Positions 59,384 to 64,000 of a stretch of DNA of 64,000 nt are shown piece by piece (the stretch's first letter is position 1; the number at the start of each line of letters is the position of its first letter). Both the position numbers and the translations under genes were made by a program. Below the pieces are notes generated by a model that saw only the letters and a program-made list of their open reading frames with translations, did no database searches and had not been told where the DNA came from. Source of the DNA: Cephalotus follicularis (Eukaryota; Streptophyta; Magnoliopsida; Oxalidales; Cephalotaceae); NCBI GenBank assembly GCA_001972305.1, contig BDDD01002023.1, forward strand, positions 125,291 through 189,290, read 5' to 3'.

Positions 59384-61860
59384 ATCTCCCACTTGGCCCT
59401 CAAGCTACGAAGACCTATAGCCTAAGCCAATCGCACTTTAGCTATCACTCAAGTACTACTAATGCTCGTGGCATTGGTCAGTGGGTCTGCCAAAATTTGC
59501 TCACGTCGCAAATCTCTCTAGGATAATGTTTCCTCTGTATACGATATCATGAATCATATAATATAATGATACCGTTGCTTAAGTTTAGAGCGGTAATGAG
59601 ACTGGGTTCCATAGCCTGTGCAAAGGCCCCCCATCATCGTCACTCTACACAACTGGACGAACGATAGATGGAACTACATAAAGTTCCACAGTGAACTTCC
59701 GCTACCAAATAGCAACTTTTCGGCATCATAGGTTATAACATACTCTTATTCATGGTTGAGTCAACAGTATACCATTGTTGTAGACTTCTCCAACTCACAC
59801 AGCAATTTCGTTCAGGGCAATCACATATCCCGATACGATGTCGTGATCATCTAGATCACAGATGAAACCAGAGTTGACATAACTCTTATTCAATTCACTA
59901 TCTTCTCCAGATGTCAAGAAGAAATCCTGAGTCACTCTCAGATTTCTTTGACAATTCCCTGTGCCTTTCACAGGGATTGGACTGATGATCGATTAGCCAG
60001 ACCCTTAGGCTTGTACGATGTCAGGCCAAGTACTAAGTATGATATTGCATGATGCAGTCTTTAGTCAAAGCATAAGGTAGCATACTCATGCAACACTTTC
60101 CTCTGACGTCTCTTTCAACATCCTCTTGGAAAGATGAATTCCTTGGCTAACTGGCAGTAAGCCAAACGTGGAATTCAAAAGTCCATACTATATCAGCATC
60201 ATGCTTATGTACTGGCTTTGGGAAAGTCTGAACAACCTACTTGATCTATCTCTTTAGATCTTCATTCTCAAAACGTAGGAAATTTCTCCCAAATCCTTTT
60301 GGAGAAGTCCTTGGTTAATTGTACTATAACATACCTACAACATTACCAATGTGTAGAATGTTATCTATATGTATTACCAAGAAAGTGATATCTGGGATAT
60401 CCTATTTCTGGTAGACATAAGGCATAGCATCCTTTTTGATAAAATCAAAAACAGATGTTTCAGCTACGGGTTGCTTGTATAAGGTCATACACAAACCTTA
60501 GGAGTTAGCACACACTCTGTGCTAATGTTCCTTGGATGTAAACCTCTCTGGTTTGAGACATTAAGATGTCCACTTCAAGATAGTCCTTTTTCAAGATTAT
60601 CTTGACATCCTTATGCCATTTGTTATATAACAAGCATTACCCGAATGGACTTAATCATTATGATTTAAAGGTTTGAACCTTTTCCATTAACGCTTATCTT
60701 CCTTTTAAAGATATTTATGCAACCATTGGGCAACCCGCCTATGGGAGCATTAACCAAGTTCCATACTCGGTTGACGTATAAGACATCCATTTCGGATTTC
60801 ATGACTCCCAGCCATGCCTAGAAAATAGTGCTCTTCACTGTTTCCTTTGTAGCTGACAGGCTCGTCATCATCAATTACTTTAGATTTATCAGTGCCTTTT
60901 ACGAGAAAACCACATTTCTCAGACGCTGTTAAAATGTTACCTGATCTCCTGTCATGAGGAGTGCCTTACTGAGATCCCTTCTCAGGTTGGGATCCTTTCC
61001 CAAATCTTGTCTTTAGAGGGTTCCATCTCTAATTCCTCATCGTCTTGTGGGCTTTCACCAGGTAGTAACTCATTTAGTTATACCTTACTCCCACTACTTC
61101 CTGTAAACAGGTATTCCCCTTTCGAGGAATTTTGCAGTACGCAAAACAAATATCATTTGTTTGCTAGGATGGTTGAAATGAAATCCTAAGCACTTCTTAG
61201 GATATCCCACAAAACCGACAATGATCCGCTCGCGCCTCCAGCCTAGAAGGTTTTTGACTTCTTACAAAAGTTGGACAGCCATTAACCATCTTGGTTTAGG
61301 CCGGGTTTTCTCCTGTTTAATATCTTGAAAGATATGGAAGGGACATATTTCATTGGAATCTGGATTAGGATCTACGCTGTCGCCGCAACGCATAATCCCA
61401 GAAGGAGATAAGAAGATGAATAAAATATATAATGGATTTGACATATTCACGAATGTCAATTTCCTCCATTTGGAAACATCATCACAGTATGGTGTTCCAG
61501 AAAGGATCCATTGAGAGAGGATTTAGTTATCCCTCAGATAACCCAAGAATTCTGCAGATAGGTATTCGCTTCCTCGATCAGAGCGTAATGCTCTAATGGG
61601 TTTACCTATTTGCATTTCTACTTCACATCTAAATCTTTTAACTCTTTCAAAAGATTCAGATTTGTGTTTGACCCGAAACGCTTACCGAAACAGTGACAAA
61701 TCACAGTATGAATGTAATGAAGTAGTGAAAACCTACACTTGCATTATCTGACATTATACCACAAATGTCAGTATGGATATATTACAATATGTCCACTACC
61801 TTATCTCCATCCTTAGAGAAAAGAAGATTTGGTCATTTGTTCACTGTTAAAAGTATGTTT
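59384..61860 (-). other. Decayed copia pol and unassigned sequence
   Basis: About 2.5 kb of minus-strand copia pol remnant, recognisable in the first 600 bp and fading upward. Short copia-like phrases continue to about 61500. The last stretch, around 61860-61930, contains the phrase GTGCACGGTTCATGCAGTAA, which resembles an Athila-type LTR end. I see no host gene. Confidence 0.55.
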
Positions 61861-64000
61861 TAAAATTTATAGCCGCAAGTGCACGGTTCATGCAGTAACG
61901 GGTCGAACGCAGGGAAACGTAAACTAGTTATAATCTATCCAACCTAGGCGAAGTATACCAATTTCTCTAAAAATTTCTTCAATCTTTGCCCATTTACTTT
62001 GAACACATCTTCAGTACCTGGCTTACATATCTCAAAAACACCATGTGAGAAAACATTTATAACAATATACGGACCATCCCAACGAGACCTCAATTTTCCC
62101 GGAAACAAATGTAAACGTGAATTATATAAAAGAACTTTGTCTCCTACTTCAAAACTTTTTCGTAAAATCCGCGCATCTTGAAAAGCCTTGGTCTTTTCTT
62201 TGGAAATCTTTGCATGGTCATACGCGTCATTTCGAATTTATTCTAACTCGGATAATTGAAGTGCACGTTGACTACCCGCAATGGAACGATCAAAAATAAA
62301 TTGCTTAATAGCCCAAAATGCTCGATGTTCTAACTCCACCGGAAGATGACAAACTTTACCATACACAAGACGGTAAGGAGATTGACCAAGGTCAGTTTTG
62401 AAAGCAGTTCGATAAGCCCATAAAGCATCCACAAGTCGCGTGGACCAATCCTTTCTATTGGGGTTGACTGTTTTTTCGAGAATTTGCTTGATTTGGCGAT
62501 TAGATACCTCAACTTGCCCACTTGTTTGGGGATGATAAGGTGTGGTGAGCTTGTGAGTGATCCCATATCATTTCATAAGTGCTTCAAAAGAACGATTGCA
62601 AAAATGGGTACCTCTATCACTGATAATGGCACGTGGGGTGCCAAAACGAGAAAAAATATGTCCCTTGAGAAATTTAACAACAACGGCGTTGTCATTGGTT
62701 CGACAAGGTATCGCCTCAATCCATTTAGAAACATAATCAACAGCTAGAAGGATGTATAAGTTCCCAAACGAATTGGGAAATGGACCCATAAAATCAATAC
62801 CCAAAACATCAAAGATCTCGACCGTCAAAATCGATGTCAAAGGCATCATATTTTGTTTCGTCACACGGCCTAAAGCTTGACACGAAGCACAAGCCTTACA
62901 GTACTGAAATGCATCTTTAAAAATCTCGGCCAATAAAAACCACATTGTAAAACCTTAGTCGCTGTCTTGGTCGGGCCGAAATGACCACCACATGCTTGAT
63001 CATGACAAAAAGATAGAACCGAGCGATGCTCATGATCCGGAACACATCGTCGCAAAATTAAATCCGGACATGCTTTAAAAAGATAAGGATCATCCCAATA
63101 ATAATGTTTTGCTTGCGATAGAAACCTATGCTTAACTTGAGCGGACCAATCCGAGGGTACACTTCCCGTAACAAGATAATTCACTATGTCCGCATACCAT
63201 GGTTCGCTCTTAACGCGCATAATTTGCTCATCAGGAAAACTCTCATTAATCAGACCATGGACCTCGGGTGCATTGGAAAGTCGGGATAGATGGTCGGCTA
63301 CCAAATTCTCAGTTCCTTTATTGTCTCGAATTTCAACGTCAAACTCTTGAAGAAGTAGAACCCACCGGATAAGACGTGCTTTTGCATCCTTTTTACTCAT
63401 GAGATGTCGAATCGCAGCATGATCGGTATACACAATAACATGTGATCCTAAAATATATGCACGAAATTTCTCGAGAGCAAAGACCATAACTAAGAATTCC
63501 TTCTCAGTGGTCGTGTAATTCAATTGCGCATCGGAAAGGGTCCTACTAGCATAATAAATGACCTGAGGCAGTTTATTCATTCTTTGTCCGAGAACAGCTC
63601 CAATGGCACTATCGGAAGCGTCGCACATGATCTCAAAAGGCTCAGTCCAAATGGGTGCCTGAATGATAGGAGCGGAAGTGAGCTCCTTCTCTAAGCGGTC
63701 AAATGCTACAAGGCACTCATCAGAAAAAACAAAATCTTGATCCTTCGCTAAGAGCGAAGTCAAGGGGCGTGCGACCTTGCTAAAATCCTTGATGAACCTT
63801 CGATAAAAACCAGCATGTCCGAGGAATGCTCGGATATCTTTCATATTACGAGGTGGAGGCAAATGCTTGATGACTTCGATTTTTGCTTTATCTACTTGAA
63901 TTCATTCTTTTGACACTACATGTACAAGAACGATCCCCTTCTTCACCATGAAATTGCACTTTTCCCAATTAAGCACTAAATTCTTCTCTCGACTTCTTTC
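61861..64000 (-). mobile_element. Athila-like Ty3/gypsy pol, minus strand
   Basis: Fossil, running off the right edge. From high to low coordinates: reverse transcriptase end and connection ([18 protein letters not shown], about 63830); RNase H ([15 protein letters not shown], about 63620; TDHAAIRHL, about 63430); integrase zinc finger (about 63040-62890); integrase core with [12 protein letters not shown] near 62790 and [10 protein letters not shown] near 62610; a later part with [19 protein letters not shown] near 62430; and the C-terminal part to about 61950. Wording is typical of Athila. Broken, with about three or four breaks. Confidence 0.85.

Larger units (their letters stand above)
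57331..61860 (-). mobile_element. Decayed Ty1/copia element, 3' part
   Basis: Fossil on the minus strand. LTR at 57331-59383, starting TGTTAGAGTAGGGG at 59383 and ending GGGTTTCAACA at 57331. It is preceded by the polypurine context CCAAGTGGGAGAT (about 59384-59396) and then by decayed pol from about 59440 upward. RNase-H-like wording (GFICDLDDHD, SGYVIALN) is readable near 59800-59870. Heavily broken, with no usable frame. The 5' half is missing; Athila-like sequence starts near 61861. Confidence 0.7.

Overview
The window is nuclear DNA of a flowering plant, most likely a eudicot. It holds one recognisable host gene, and almost everything else is LTR retrotransposon. The plant origin is shown by lineage-typical plant Ty3/gypsy elements (Athila, Tat, Tekay/Del chromovirus) and Ty1/copia elements (SIRE/Maximus-like and Ale-like), the AT-rich spacers, and an intron-rich gene whose best family match is plant WDR83/MORG1.

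Layout: 1-2437 is the 3' end of an Athila-like element with its LTR. 2438-6351 is the 3' end of a Tat-like element plus flanking DNA, present twice because about 1.8 kb was duplicated in tandem. 6616-10733 (minus strand) is the host gene: eight exons that join into an open 299-codon WD40 protein; its last intron holds a copia fragment. 11251-23843 is an old Tat-like element (TSD TGATA, LTRs about 11% apart) carrying a nested copia-type element at about 17828-20881. 24055-35500 is a younger Tat-like element (TSD AGAAT, LTRs about 2.5% apart) with antisense extra genes. About 36070-36387 is a CACTA transposon end. 36388-40220 is the 3' part of a SIRE-like copia on the minus strand. 40221-42286 is LTR-like sequence. 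42287-55338 is a Tekay/Del-like chromovirus containing a solo LTR (48967-51060, TSD AAACT) and a short copia-type element carrying an envelope-like ORF (51510-54865, TSD ATGAG). 55339-57330 is another LTR, 57331-about 61860 a decayed copia on the minus strand, and 61861-64000 an Athila-like pol on the minus strand.

The host gene is the only gene I would call functional. The retroelements are fossils; the element at 24055-35500 is the best preserved.

The most interesting signal is one that no feature type names. Six LTRs or LTR-like segments, belonging to two unrelated superfamilies, each carry 6 to 24 copies of a short near-palindromic motif. The motif differs between elements (GTCGATGTC, GCGTCGAC, GTCGACGCTT, CAGCCGACTG, GTTGACGTC, GAGCTCTGCC), but the copies lie about 21 bp apart (two helical turns) or at other multiples of roughly 10.5 bp. 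In both copia LTRs the array lies about 100-600 bp upstream of a TATA box and shows a higher-order repeat of about 104-112 bp. The Tat, Athila and Ale LTRs in the same window lack it. It looks like a shared promoter/enhancer design reached with different motifs.
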